Shown here piece after piece: positions 49,169 to 60,835 of a stretch of DNA of 64,000 bases. Below the pieces are notes generated by a model. The model saw only the letters and a program-made list of their open reading frames with translations, did no database searches and was not told where the DNA came from. Where the stretch lies: contig OX621241.1 in the NCBI GenBank assembly GCA_951640165.1, positions 1,436,001-1,500,000 on the forward strand, in the 5' to 3' direction. The position numbers and the translations under genes were made by a program. The DNA is from Pseudoips prasinana. Taxonomy: Eukaryota; Arthropoda; Insecta; Lepidoptera; Nolidae. The stretch's first letter is position 1, and every line of letters begins with the position of its first letter.

Positions 49169-50913
49169 CTATAGTATGGGCAGTAAGGCATTTTAGACCA
49201 TATCTGTATGGCAGAAGGTTTAAAATCTTTACCGATCATAAGCCATTAGTATATTTATTTAGTTTAAAGGATCCCTCTAGTAGACTTACGAAGTTTAGAC
49301 TGTATCTTGAAGAATATGCCTTTAAAATTGTGTACATCCCAGGGCGAAATAATGCAGCTGCAGACGCATTAAGTCGAATCCCTATGACAATGACCTGTGA
49401 TGATTTAAAATCTATTGGAGAACAAGTAGTTTCTGTACTGACGAGAGCACAAACAAAAAAGTTAACGTCTCAGATATCTACTGATAACAATAATTTGACT
49501 GAAGAATGTTCTACCAGTAGCAGGCCTGATCAACCTGAGACTGTGGAAATTCTTAAAAAACCCAAGGATGTGATAGAATTAGTTTTTATAAATGACAAAG
49601 ATTTTAGTAAATTGATTTCTCACTGTTCTGGGATAGAATACTGCATCTATGCACCTTCGCGTTGTACTATATACCTAAATACTCGATCGTTATCTACCCC
49701 GTCGGAGTTAGCGAGAGACTTAGGATCGTTGTGCGAAAAAGAAAATATAAATGAAATATTAATTATTAAGAATAGAGAAAATGCAACAAATATAAAAATA
49801 CTTGCAAGTCATATGAAAAAGTTGCAAATTAAGTTACCCAGAATTTTAATTACAAGAGATATAATTAAAATTTTTAATCACGAGGATAAAAAAATAATAT
49901 TGAATGACTTTCATTTGTTACCCACAAGTGGACATGCAGGGATAAATAGAATGATAGGCAATTTAAAAAGATATTACTACTGGCCAGGTATGACGAATGA
50001 TGTCATTAATTACGTAAAAAAGTGTCAACAATGTCAATATAATAAATTCCCTAATCGTCTTGTAAAAGAGCCGATGGTTATAACAAATACTGCAAGTTCA
50101 GCATTTGAACGTGTCGCGTTAGATATTATGGGTCCATTACCGACTGATATCAACAATAATAAGTACATCTTAACATTGCAATGTGACTTATCTAAATTCG
50201 TAGAGGCATATCCCATGCAGAGTAAGGATTCCGAATCAGTAGCCAGAGTCTTCGTTTCGAATTTTATTTTGAGATACGGAGTACCTAAACAAATCATTAC
50301 AGATAAAGGTACAGAGTTTTTGTGTAATATTATGGAAAATGTGTGTAAAATATTAAAAATAGAACATTTAAATTCCACACCTTATCACCATGAGACTATA
50401 GGCTCATTAGAAAACAGTCACAGACATTTAGGCTCATATCTTCGAATTCAGTGTGATAGGAATAATATTGATTGGAGTGATTGGTTACCATTTTGGTCAT
50501 TCTCTTACAATACTACAGTGCATTCAGAAACAAAATACTCACCATTTGAGTTAGTGTTTGGTAAATGTTGTAAATTGCCGTCAGATTTTGGAACTTCAGT
50601 TGAACCTTTGTATAATTACAATGATTACCCAAAAGAAATGAAATATCGTCTACAGCGAGCACAATACGATGCCCAGCAGAATTTGTTAACAAATAAATTT
50701 AAAAGAAAACTTATGTATGACAAAAAAACTTACTCCATAACTTACCAAAGGGGTGACCTAATTCTTATAAAAAACCAAACAGGTAATAAACTTCAAAACA
50801 TATATAACGGTCCCTATGAAGTTATTGAGGAAGTTTCACCTAATGTTAAGATCTTAAAGGATAATAAAGAATATATTATACATAAGAATAACACTAAAAG
50901 GTATTTTAGTTAG
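49165..50913 (+). CDS. Gypsy-2 pol: RNase H end and integrase
   Basis: Reading from CTAGCTATAGTATGG the frame continues RNase H (LAIVWAVRHFRPYLYG, TDHKPLVYLF, RNNAAADALSRI). After a variable linker comes the integrase zinc-binding domain (H and H in HLLPTSGHAG, then YYYWPGM and CQQCQYNK, i.e. HHCC). The catalytic core has D in ALDIMGPLP, D in ITDKGTEF and E in GSLENSHRHL, and then WLPFWSFSYNTTVHS and SPFELVFGK. The C-terminal domain includes GDLILIKNQT and a GPYEV motif (GPY/F module). The first ATG in the open part is at 49330. In an intact element this is a continuation of the previous frame; here a one-base loss near 49163-49166 separates them. Confidence 0.88.
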   Translation, partial: LAIVWAVRHFRPYLYGRRFKIFTDHKPLVYLFSLKDPSSRLTKFRLYLEEYAFKIVYIPGRNNAAADALSRIPMTMTCDDLKSIGEQVVSVLTRAQTKKLTSQISTDNNNLTEECSTSSRPDQPETVEILKKPKDVIELVFINDKDFSKLISHCSGIEYCIYAPSRCTIYLNTRSLSTPSELARDLGSLCEKENINEILIIKNRENATNIKILASHMKKLQIKLPRILITRDIIKIFNHEDKKIILNDFHLLPTSGHAGINRMIGNLKRYYYWPGMTNDVINYVKKCQQCQYNKFPNRLVKEPMVITNTASSAFERVALDIMGPLPTDINNNKYILTLQCDLSKFVEAYPMQSKDSESVARVFVSNFILRYGVPKQIITDKGTEFLCNIMENVCKILKIEHLNSTPYHHETIGSLENSHRHLGSYLRIQCDRNNIDWSDWLPFWSFSYNTTVHSETKYSPFELVFGKCCKLPSDFGTSVEPLYNYNDYPKEMKYRLQRAQYDAQQNLLTNKFKRKLMYDKKTYSITYQRGDLILIKNQTGNKLQNIYNGPYEVIEEVSPNVKILKDNKEYIIHKNNTKRYFS

Positions 50914-51045
50914 CATTAAGCTTTTATTGTATTCTTAATTGTTATAAATAATTTTAAATATATTTGGTTTATATAAAAATACTTATATGAAATAATTGGG
51001 TGGGTATAATATTTTAAATTTGATATTTTGTAAGTTTTTTTTCTC

Positions 51046-51087
51046 CTTAAAAAGGGGAAGGTGGCAACAGACATTTTTCGGGGGAGT
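51046..51087 (+). promoter_or_regulatory. Gypsy-2 polypurine tract region
   Basis: AAAAAGGGGAAGG at about 51050 and CGGGGGAGT directly before the LTR (51079-51087) are purine-rich; the second is in the right place to prime plus-strand DNA. Confidence 0.65.
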
Positions 51088-51305
51088 TGTAATGTAATGA
51101 AATATAATATTATAGATTTCTTTGTCAATTAGTTAAAATAGGTATACGTGTGCGAATATTGCATAGGTTGCAATTTGAACTTAGGTGCTGCGTAATTAGA
51201 ACATTATTGTACTTTATGTTTAATATTTTTGGTATTCAATAAAATGACTCTGAACGAGTAAGATATGTTTTTATTCACAACACCTGAACAACCCACCATA
51301 TTACA
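51088..51305 (+). repeat. Gypsy-2 3' LTR
   Basis: The 218 bp look identical to 45156-45373. ACGT follows. Confidence 0.95.
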
Positions 51306-51428
51306 ACGTAACTAAATATTTTACTTTCTATATAATTTTATAATAATTTAATAGCTAAACAATAATAACGTAAATGTCAATAATAATCAATCAATCAATA
51401 TATAACGTAAAAGTCAATTAATAAATTC

Positions 51429-51553
51429 AAGCTACCCCAATCTGTCAAATTTCCCCAATTGAAAGTGAACCTTACACTTATGTGATAAAGTTAAAAATCT
51501 ATAAAAGAAATTTCACAGATTGGGGTAGCTGGATATGCTGGCGTCTGTACATA
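51429..51553. mobile_element. MITE-1 copy, left end truncated
   Basis: It has GCTACCCCAATCTGTCAAAT at the left and AGATTGGGGTAGCTGGATAT, then CTGGCGTCTGTAC, at the right. About 20 bp of the left terminus are missing. Same orientation as 15849-15990. Confidence 0.75.
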
Positions 51554-52075
51554 GTTTTGAAAGTTCCCTATATATTCCCTTTGTGATCATGCGCATATTG
51601 AGGGAATATTAAATTAAAATAAACAGTTAAATTAAATTATAAAAATATATTACTTATACAATATCTACAGTAATTATTAGTAAATGTCAGTAATACCTTC
51701 ATAATAACCAAAGAATATAAAAATAATTTAGTTTATCTCGTGACTTAGGAACTCATTGAGTGGAAAGAAACAATCAATCCTTTTAATTAACCTTAAATAG
51801 CCGTAAGGGTAATTGTCTAAAAGGTATTGGAATGGTTGTAAACCTTTATTGCCGTAATGTGGCCGATTTCATAATGTAAGGAAATTCTGTATCACTCCAC
51901 TCTTAAATATATCATTACCTCCTGGTGTATGTACCTAATTATATAATTTCGGAGCGTGCAGCCCATTTCCCTTAGCGGTATTGAGTGAACGAGTTCGGGA
52001 GCCCGCGTGAGCTCTCGTGACACAGCACTTGGATTGGAATACGGGTCCTCTGGGGCTTAGCCCGTCCATGCGGAC
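51554..52075. other. Unassigned sequence
   Basis: No gene or known repeat was seen. Confidence 0.4.
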
Positions 52076-52139
52076 AAAACCGTTTTAGTCGCGCAAATTG
52101 TATCATATTTAATACAATTTGCGCGACTAAAACGGTTTT
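52076..52139. repeat. Perfect 28-bp hairpin
   Basis: The arms 52076-52103 and 52112-52139 are exact reverse complements (core TTTTAGTCGCGCAAATTG). The loop is CATATTTA. It does not belong to a recognised family. Confidence 0.93.
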
Positions 52140-52789
52140 AGTTAATTACGGCGCAAAATAAACAAAATGTCGAATTTCTTATTCCTAATTTAAAACTGAA
52201 CCGATGTCAATTTGCTTTCCAAAGTTAATAGTAGAAGAAAGAAAGATTATAATATTGTTTGTAAGTTGTTTATTGTTTATAGTAGATAAACGCAAAAACT
52301 ACCTAACTGATTATAAAAATAGTTTTATTTATAACAAGCTACATTACCAGCTGGTAACATGGGCTGTATGATATTTAAAATAAAATAGAGATCCTACAAT
52401 AGGTAATGTAACCCAAGGTAAAAGAGGCGTAAAATGAATAATAATTTATCGTTATATTTATTTAACCGCGTGAAGCCGGGGCGGGTCACTAGGCAATTAT
52501 AAAGTTAATAGAAAATAAAATGATCTTGAGCGCAGTTGCAATTGGGGTGCATAAATGGTATACTTAGGTACATACAGTTAAAGCAGGGTTTCTTGAAGTC
52601 AATTAACTCTAAATCTCTCTAAATAGTGTTATAATCTCGTCTCGGTTTAGCCAAGAACTCACCGCGACGACAACGTATCTATCCCCATGAGTATAAACAT
52701 GAGTAAATTGAACAAAGACTAAAAGCAATTTTCTTTACTTACCGCCACAGACCCTCTCGCCAAAAATGGAAATTTCATCCTTATCACCT
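52140..52789. other. Unassigned sequence
   Basis: Nothing was recognised. Confidence 0.4.
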
Positions 52790-52980
52790 GGATTAATGCT
52801 CATCTACCACTGTGCGTTTCACAAGAAACTTTTTGCCGCGCACTACCGCTCTGTGGAATCAATTGGCTGCGGAGGTATTTCCGCTCCTCAAATGTTGCGA
52901 ATGTCCATGGATGGCGGTGATCACTTACCATCAGGTGACCCACTTGCTCGTTTGCCAAAATATTATATTAAAAATAAAAC
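52790..52980 (+). pseudogene. LINE polymerase C-terminus and 3' UTR
   Basis: A frame around 52812 reads RNFLPRTTALWNQLAAEVFP, a block common near the C-terminus of insect LINE polymerases (LPRTxxLWNxLP). The 3' UTR motif GGTGATCACTTACCATCAGG follows. A fragment of that motif occurs at 57364-57395. Confidence 0.65.
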
Positions 52981-53146
52981 AAAAAAAATATTCTTTGACA
53001 GCACTCCGTGTAATTGTTTATATTTTGAAAGCGGCCCATTACTGCAAAAAGTTGAAGAAACCCTGAGGTAAAGAGTTACTACTACTAAGTAGGTATATAC
53101 CTCAGAGCATTTAGATATCTGTGGTATATACATTGGTACGGTACTT

Positions 53147-53405
53147 ACTTACTTATCGTATGGGCTGTGACTACCCTGGTGTCATAGTTGTTCAAGCCGC
53201 CCATTAGGCCTCTGACATGGCTTAACGACTGTTGCCTAATTGCTACAACCGGGACCGACAGCTTAACGTGCCCTCCGTAGCACGGAGGCGCGCACAAATT
53301 AAACCACTTTGGCGGTCACCCATCTATGTACTGACCGCGAGCCTAGTTGCTTAACCTCGCCAATCACTTACGGACCGGTGAGAGCATCTGGCTATGAGGT
53401 ACGGT
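53147..53405 (-). mobile_element. 5S-SINE copy, best preserved
   Basis: The minus strand holds GGCGAGGTTAAGCAACTAGG, CGCGGTCAGTACATAGATGG and GTGACCGCC. These match eukaryotic 5S rRNA in order and spacing (GTTAAGCAAC; CGCGGTTAGTACTTAGATGGGTGACCGC region). The core TACGGAGGGCACGTTAAGCT and the TAAG-repeat tail follow. Confidence 0.8.
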
Positions 53406-53983
53406 ACTAACTAGGTAAGTAATTGTTTCGATTTAATATTATCAAACAATACCGTTAATGAGAGTGATAAACCTAATCAACACACTTGTCAATAATAACT
53501 AGGTACCTACCTAGTTAATCTCCCTCCTTTCTCGTCCAGACAACAACTTTTTAGAATTGTAGATAGTTACTGAAGATCTATATAAGAAAGTAGAGACCTA
53601 ATTACTGTAGTACCTACCTATCGAGGCCAATGTACCTACACAGGCAATTACCATTTCACACAGTGTACTTGGCTCACCACTCACCATATACATCGTAAAC
53701 AAGCATGTTGGTATCGTCGGAACATCGTTAACCTAGGACACTACAATGGACAGACATAAAACCCAATGTAGGGAGAATGTACTAAACGGCGAAGTGTTCT
53801 GTTTTTTGCTAAATTTTATTTTAGTTCTCGAGGTTTGACAGAGTAACATGTTTGCAATTTGAGACTAAAATCAAATAGTTAATTAGGTACCAATGTAGTA
53901 AGCGTTGTGAACTTAATACTTACCTAGAAGCCAAATGAACAGTATTATATATCAATTATCGCATGTTTATTGCGTGCAAATAA
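53406..53983. other. Unassigned sequence
   Basis: Nothing was recognised. Confidence 0.4.
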
Positions 53984-54299
53984 TCTATAAGTACATATAA
54001 TAAAATCGCAGGAAAGTCAAAACTGTACCTACATTGAATATTTTTTAAAAGGATACTTGAGGCGTGATCTACAATCGATATCGAAGCCGAAAATATAGTT
54101 TTTAGAATTTTTGTCTGTATGTATGTCCGGGCTAAACTCAAAAAGTACTGCATGGATTTACTTAAAATTTTGCATGAATATTACTTACTAAGAGGTCGGG
54201 TCAACATATAGGCTACATTTTATCACGCTATCACCTACGGGGGAGGAGCTATGATAATTTATAAAATTTAACGCGGGTTTAACCGCGGGGCACAGCCAG
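53984..54299 (+). mobile_element. HEL, long form
   Basis: It runs from TCTATAAGTACATATAATAA after A to CGGGGCACAGCCAG before T (CTAG mutated to CCAG, still a CTRR-like relative). The body has GATATCGAAGCC and GTATGTATGTCCGGGC. Confidence 0.75.
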
Positions 54300-54309
54300 T
54301 AAAGACTAT

Positions 54310-54430
54310 AAATAAAATAAAACAATAATAATTTACTCACGTAGACTTTAAAAAAGGCTCTTCAGAACATGTTTTCAGTAATAGTAAAGCATTCAGAATT
54401 ATTTCCAGGTATATACATATAGACTTAAAT
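54310..54430 (-). mobile_element. X element 3' fragment
   Basis: TTTACTCACGTAGACTTTAA and TCAGAACATGTTTTCAGTAA match the inverted X 3' end. Confidence 0.6.
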
Positions 54431-55839
54431 TTGAATGCATTTTTTTTAATCTTTTTCTATTATTTTGCAATAATATAATATATATCCACCATAAAAGAAT
54501 TTTATTTATGGTACAAACTTGTAAATGGTTAAATGGAATTGCATATAGTGCCATCTATTTATACACAATGGAAGCTCTACTTTGTGAACGCGCATGCAGC
54601 GAACAAACCTATTCATTCATGCTTGCTTACCGATTTAGAGCTATATTTTTGCTGCTATATCAACCGATACGATATCAGTATGTTCATTTGGTTATCGTGC
54701 ATCTGTTGGTTTTCCTGAGTAATAACTGAAGATAATATCATCCTTGTCGGATGCTGGGCAAACACATGGGGAAAATAGAAATAAATTAGTAAATACCAAA
54801 ATGTCAATATAGAAGTTTATGAAATTATACATAAACAAAATATTGGAGTAAAGAAAGATTTTTGAACGGCAATGAGGCGCGGCGCGCGACGTCTCGTTGG
54901 TATACTAAAACTTTGACAGTAGAACTCATCGTTTTTTTTTTCATATAACCGAAATGAAGTTATTAAAAAATGTTACGTTTTCTGCCGAAAAGAGTGATCA
55001 GATTCAATATCGGATATTGTAACCGGACCATTCGTGCTACGTATCGTTGCTTGAGGAATCGATAGATGGCGGCGTAATCTGACGAACATCTTGGTAATAA
55101 AATTTAATTCAACACAAATAGAAAACAGCATTTAATAAAGTTTGTTAGTTGCATTAGTATTTTAAGAAATCTTTGTATTTTAAAGAAGCTCAGCAAATAC
55201 AAAGGAAAGAGAGAATTGAAATGTAAAATTTGTAAATAATTACTCTGCCTATAGATGGCTCTTAAATCAATTACAGCGATAGAAAATTCATATTTATATT
55301 CAAATATTAAAGTTTTTAATTTATCGATAATATTTCATATTTTTTTATTTATTATATAACAACCAACAAATAAACCATATAGAAAATAACAATTTGAAAT
55401 GTCTATGGATAGTAAAAATATCTTTGGCTTCATTTCATTTTATGTATCATCTGTGGCTAAGAGGTAAAAAAAGTAAAAGTGTCACTATGGATTTATATTT
55501 GTGTCGGATAGAAATACGTCGAGAGCTACGCCGGCGAACAATTTATTTCAATTATCATGAATAAGCTCATTGGAGAAGCTGTGTGTTATCGCTTGCTGTA
55601 GAAAAATATATTAACTCTAATATTCGATGAGCAAAAAGTTGTCAGCGTGTGTCGTGTAACGAATAATGGTTTGGGAAGCAACGACAGTGACGTCTCGCGA
55701 TTCAGCCTTGGATATTATGGTTACGAGAAAAAGTGTATTTTGAAAATATATCTAGTGTTTTCTTGTAATAAACGTCTGTGAGGTATTTGCCAACTGTGCG
55801 GTGTTTTCGTTCGACGTGTTGGTGTTTTATCTTGGTGTT
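54431..55839 (+). other. Upstream region and 5' UTR of Madm
   Basis: No gene or repeat was recognised between the X fragment and the Madm start codon. The last 150-250 bp before 55840 are less AT-rich, with CpG-containing parts (GTGACGTCTCGCGATTCAGC), and probably hold the promoter and 5' UTR. No TATA box or start site can be called. The frames at 54508-54729 are not supported. Confidence 0.4.
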
Positions 55840-55965
55840 ATGTCGGGTGGCAGGAGTATCGACAAGGAGCGCAAGTCTCCTCGCGAGAGCGGGGAGGATT
55901 CGGAGGATGAGAGCGAGATCCTCGAGGAGAGTCCCTGTGGCCGGTGGTTGAAGCGCCGGGAAGAG
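55840..55965 (+). CDS. Madm: Madm (NRBP1 orthologue), first coding exon
   Basis: The ATG at 55840 opens a 42-codon exon that ends at a GAG followed by a consensus donor GTAAGC (55966). The peptide begins MSGGRSIDKERKSPRESG and continues to the block EDESEILEESPCGRWLKRRE. I recognise this block from the N-terminus of nuclear receptor-binding protein NRBP1 and its fly orthologue Madm, where it precedes a protein-kinase-like domain. That family is a pseudokinase adaptor in the cytoplasm and nucleus, linked to growth control and secretory traffic. The split falls between codons (phase 0). The kinase-like domain is not in the window, so exon 2 lies beyond 64000. GTG codons upstream in frame are not needed; the ATG context GTTATGT is modest. 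Confidence 0.85.
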
Positions 55966-56975
55966 GTAAGCAACACACAATACCATTTGAAATCTCGTTA
56001 GGGTGTCTACTAATTTGTACATTTTAGGGTATCAAGACAAAGACCAGTCGTCAGCTGATTCACAAGGTTAGCTGATGTTATACAAATAAGACGCAGTTTA
56101 TTATATATTTATGAAGTATCCAGCTTGTTTTTGATGTATCAACATTCAACAATAAGAAGTTACTGAGGAATTATGGGTAGATGAATGATTGTAGTGGCCT
56201 GCACCAGAAAATTACTACTTTCTATTATTACAGTCATTGTTATCATGACTGATACTGTTATTTATCTTTATTTGTGTGTTGTATGTGCTCTAACTGCTAT
56301 TTTATTGTTCTTGTATGTTAGTTTATGGCACATGTGTTTGTAAATAATATCTTTTAATTGGTCTAATAGAAATTTCTATTTACTTTATTTCTGATTGTAA
56401 ATAACATAGTTCAATTCTATTTTGAGCATTTGTTTATCAATGTTACTATGCTGTAATGAGCTATAAATCTTAACAATAGTTTATTTGGGATAACATGTCA
56501 AGAGTCAGTAGTTTAGGTCAATGAACTGATTTATCCTTTACCTAAAGTTGGTGTATGGTGTGTGAAATGTAATTAAATGGGGAAAACTATCATATATTAC
56601 TCAGACCCTAATAAATATAGCTACCTGATTGCAGTAGGATTATTATTTGTGGAGTGCAACTGTCAATGACTGTCATTTCACACAAATCAACACATAAGTT
56701 ATAAATATTATGATAAGTCCATTGGTTGAACTACTGTCTGAGTGCAGGAGACATTTTGTTATTAAATATAATTAATTACCTTTAAGAGTTATGATTAATA
56801 TTGAAATAATAATCTGTAGAGAGTTGAAATAATTTATATGATTTGAACTTTGGAAAACAAGTTAACTCAATAACATAAAGTATATTGTGTATTTCCATAG
56901 TATATGTAACTGAGTACTTACAGTGGCACTGGTAGAAGTATTCCTTAAGTTCCGATAACCTAGTTAATAATAATA

Positions 56976-57213
56976 ATATCTAGGGACAATGTCACACAGA
57001 TCATCCTAGCCCCAAATTAAGCAAAGCTTGTGCTATGAGTACCAGCCAACAATATACATACTTATATAGATAGATAAATACTTAAATACATAGAAAACAT
57101 CCATGACTGAAACAAATATTCGTGCTCATCACACAAATATTTGCACTTACCGGGATTCGAACCCAGGACCACCAGCTTCGTAGGCAGGAGCACTACCAAC
57201 TAGGCTACGGTGA
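56976..57213 (-). mobile_element. SINE-A copy, minus strand
   Basis: The element is inverted, from ATATCTAGGGACAATGTCAC to GGGATTCGAACCCAGGACC and CCAACTAGGCTACGGTGA. Confidence 0.85.
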
Positions 57214-57363
57214 CTGATGATGATGATTATATGTACTTTTATAAATATCATTCTGTGATTGTGACTGAACGCTTTAGATACATAACTCTAAGAATGCTTG
57301 GAATAAGCTGTAAAATATTTCTTAGTTTCATAATTTTATCATGCTTTATATAAAACAAACCAT

Positions 57364-57400
57364 GGGCAGTGGTGATCACTTACCATCAGTACATAGGCCA
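57364..57400 (+). repeat. LINE 3' UTR motif fragment
   Basis: GCAGTGGTGATCACTTACCA matches the 3' UTR motif at 52915. Confidence 0.45.
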
Positions 57401-58044
57401 CAGAGACTTCAGTATTTTGATTTGAAAAAGCTTATCATCAAGCTTAATCATTAACCTAGTTTACAGTGTGGGAAAGAATTGGTGTAGAGTTATTAATAAT
57501 TGAGCAATGCAATGTTTCACTGTCAGATTGATGAATGACTCGCACATGGGATGGCAGATAAGCTACTGGTGTCTGTTTATGTTCACCAGAAAAAGTGCCA
57601 AAATCTGATGGGAGCGAGTTATGAAATATGAGTGAGAGGACATATTAATGGTTTTCTCTTGTATAAATAACCATAGAGAATTTTAATCATTACAAACTAT
57701 TATTATTTATGACTTTTCACAAGCCAAGAATATTCAGAATTAATCATACATGCACATTCACTGTACATGTGCAATAAACATAGTTTAATACCTAAATTTG
57801 ATGACATTCTTTTTAATGAAATACCTATGTCTTAAATGCCAGCAAAACCTGATATATTGGTAGGATCCATTGGAGGTAAAACTTAAGTACATACATGCCT
57901 TACATATAATATGAATATTTGTGTTGCACTGTTCTATGTAAGCAAGTGTTTTCACCCTGGAACCGTAATGGATGGAACTGTATACTATCAGTTGTTGATA
58001 AAAACTTTTAACTGAACATTAGTTGAACACATTGTGCGATCTTT

Positions 58045-58212
58045 AATGATATTAAAACCAAAGTGTGAGTGTGTATGTTTGTTACTTCTTCAGGTCTAAA
58101 CAGCTGGAGCGATTTTAATACAATTTGGTATGGAGTTACTTGACACTCTGGATTAACACATAGGCTATAATTTATTAAATTTAATGTGGGTAAAACCATG
58201 GGGCACAGCTAG
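58045..58212 (+). mobile_element. HEL, short form
   Basis: GTTTGTTACTTCTTCAGGTC, GGATTAACACATAGGCTATA and the GGGGCACAGCTAG end before T identify it. The end sequence CCATGGGG replaces CCGCGGGG. Confidence 0.7.
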
Positions 58213-58787
58213 TACATTAATAAATAAAGACATTATGTATTTTGACATTGTGTCCTTATAATACAACATTATATGAATGTATGGTACTTAAATAAAATGT
58301 TAGATGATTTCATGAATGAAAGTCTGTGCAAGAGCTTTTTCATATAATTACATCAGTCCCTCTCACTAGCCTACCTAAAGTGATCTATCAGTTGGTGAAA
58401 GTTGTATGTCTAAAGGTGTTATAGACTTATTGTAAGCAAGTATGTACAGCATCAGTTCATAGCCCTCAAAGTGGTTCTACCTACCTACCATTGCTAGTAA
58501 GGCAACTCAGATTTATTTTTTCAACCTTACATGTGCATGGAATTCTACATAAGGTCCATTTAATACTCAGATTTATCGAATGAGGTTCTACTGAGAAATA
58601 CTCCTTACTGAAACAATATACAACAATAGTTTTTTAATTTATTTATTTATAGCCTTTTACAGTCATTTCTTTTTTCATATTGTTTTTATATATAGGATTG
58701 ATTGTCTTCCTCCAACACTTTCCAGCCTTCTCTTTACTGCGCCTACTATTAAGTAATTAAATTAGTAATTAATACTACAAAAGTAGG

Positions 58788-59015
58788 TACTTACTTACTT
58801 ACTTATTGCTTATCACATGGGTAGTGGTTACCTTGGTGTCTATAATTGTTCAAGGCCCCAATGTGGCTTTACCACTGTTGCCTAATGGCTACAACTAGGA
58901 CCGACAGCTTAACGTGCCCTCCTAAGCATGGTGACACTCAGAAATTAATCCACTTTGGTGGACGCCCATGTATGGACCAACTAGGACCCTATTTGCTTAA
59001 CCTCGCCAATAAATT
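58788..59015 (-). mobile_element. 5S-SINE copy
   Basis: The inverted tail CTTACTTACTTACTTATTGC, the core GACCGACAGCTTAACGTGCC and the 5S-like TGCTTAACCTCGCCAAT (inverted) are visible. The head is cut at about 59015. Confidence 0.7.
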
Positions 59016-60056
59016 ACACACATTGATAAACATCCCATACAAATATGTTGATCAGCTGACACATTATGCATGAGCTGCTATCATTTTGTTTTTTATATTT
59101 AACAAATTGATCTTCTTTATTTTGTTTAGTCTTGTAGGTTGTAGATTGTGTTTATTCAATTTCCTCCACTATTTATATATAAATACCTTTAATATTGTAA
59201 GGTGACAATAAATAATTGTTATTTAACATTTTACTCTCTTAGGGACAAAATAAAAAGAAGGCATATATTATTCATCATTTCCACATGTATAGTGTGCTAA
59301 AATATAGTCCTCATATAAAGGTTGACAAGAAAGAGACAAATTTATTTATTTTATTTATTTATTTAATCTACTAAACATTGGGCGTTAACCCTAATATAAC
59401 TGACAGCATGAGCTCTGCTTCGGATAGCCTAAGCCTAGCTTTTCAAAGCACTCTAGTAAGTAGCCAGTGTGGCCTTATATACGAGTAGATCACAAAGTAT
59501 TGTCATAGTAATTTGACATGATCACTCATGTTCAGTCTGTCAATATGCTAGTTTCGCCCAGAGTCTTCATAGATTGTTTCGATGTGAAACCCTCTCACCC
59601 GGGTTAAATAATTGACCATAACTATACCGGTTAAGCTAAATTCCTATAATAAGCAACAACAGATTATCATATCTCACTTGCTCTTTCTTATACATATAAG
59701 CAAGATGTAACAGACAGTGTGAGTTCTGCTTTAACTTTACACTGTCTGCTTTATAAAGTTCAGTAACAGGTAGGTTAACAAATAGAGGTGCAAATATAAA
59801 TTTTAAGACAAATGTCAGAAAGCAGTATTTATGCAGTGTAGTATTTATAAAGTACTAGTGTCTGTATTTTGTAAGACAATTGTTACTGTGGACTTGAAAA
59901 TGATTTCTTTTTGTACCATTATGCCATTTGTAGGTTTTGTCCCTACAAAATATTTTTTACAAGACAGACATAGAGTCTGAAAAGGGACAAATATTTCTCT
60001 ATACTTAGATTATACTTCACTATGTGAGTCAAGACATACAAATGACAGAAGATATA

Positions 60057-60200
60057 AAATAAATAAAATAGCCTTTATTTGCAAATACTAAGAGGATTAT
60101 AATAACATTTATTGAATTTTTATATCTTTTTTTATCTGTGTGCCTTTTGGCAAAGGCCTCGTCCAATTCTCTCCATTGCAGCCTGTAGTTTCACACTCTC
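60057..60200 (-). repeat. Probable LINE 3' tail
   Basis: AAATAAATAAAATAGCCTTT followed by ATTTGCAAATAC is like inverted LINE tails elsewhere. No coding part is attached. Confidence 0.35.
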
Positions 60201-60644
60201 ATCCAGGGTGGCCCCAAAGTAACTTTGATTTCATCTTCCAGACAGAAGATATAGTTAATCGTAATCAGTGGCAGTGGTTTCCCTAGTGTTGAGTTGTTCA
60301 CTCCTACCAATTGGCTTCAGATATATAGCCTAACACTTTTGTTGAACACCTAAAACAGAACCAACTGCTGCTTGTGCTATGAAGCATGAATATGCTGACT
60401 AAAGGTTAAACCTATTAAAGCCTGCCTACATGGCTAGGTGTTAATCCTCACTGATCCTATATACCAGTATAAACCAGTCTGTACAACTTAGTTTAGATTA
60501 GGAAGAATTTTCTATTAGTTCACTGTGATCAGAAAAATTGATGAAGAGATAGAGTCATACCATGAGGTTTTCTTTTTGGTGTTATGGTATATGATCCTGA
60601 AAATGGACTAGTCAAGGTTTGTAACTGAGGATTCATTACAAAAC

Positions 60645-60835
60645 TAAGTTGACCGAGTTTCTCTATTGGTCTAATGGTTAGTGACCCTGACTGCTAAGCC
60701 AGAGGTTGTGGGTTCGATCCTGGACAAATCATTGTGTGAATAGCATGATTATTTGTTATCTGGGTTTTTTGTTTCTATTTTTCTGGTTCAGTTTTTGGTT
60801 GCCATAGTACAAGGTGGATCAGATGTGTGTTTGTT
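60645..60835 (+). mobile_element. SINE-C copy running into a minisatellite
   Basis: The head TTGGTCTAATGGTTAGTGAC and B-box GTGGGTTCGATCC are intact. The usual tail is replaced from about 60830 by a 35-bp tandem repeat. Confidence 0.8.

Larger units (their letters stand above)
45156..51305 (+). mobile_element. Gypsy-2: young Gypsy-type LTR retrotransposon
   Basis: The 6150-bp element has 218-bp LTRs that look identical base for base, TG...CA termini and a 4-bp target duplication ACGT (45152-45155 and 51306-51309). In order it carries a primer site, a leader with a small frame, gag, protease, RT, RNase H, integrase and a polypurine tract. There is no env: 174 bp separate the integrase stop from the 3' LTR. 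pol has two single-base frameshifts. The primer site hints at the 412/mdg1 side of Gypsy, which I could not check. Confidence 0.95.

Noticed and set aside
50914..51087. env gene of an errantivirus
   Set aside because: Only 174 bp lie between the integrase stop and the 3' LTR; there is no open frame of use.
55801..55839. Upstream in-frame extension of Madm exon 1
   Set aside because: It would need a GTG start; the ATG at 55840 directly precedes the conserved protein.
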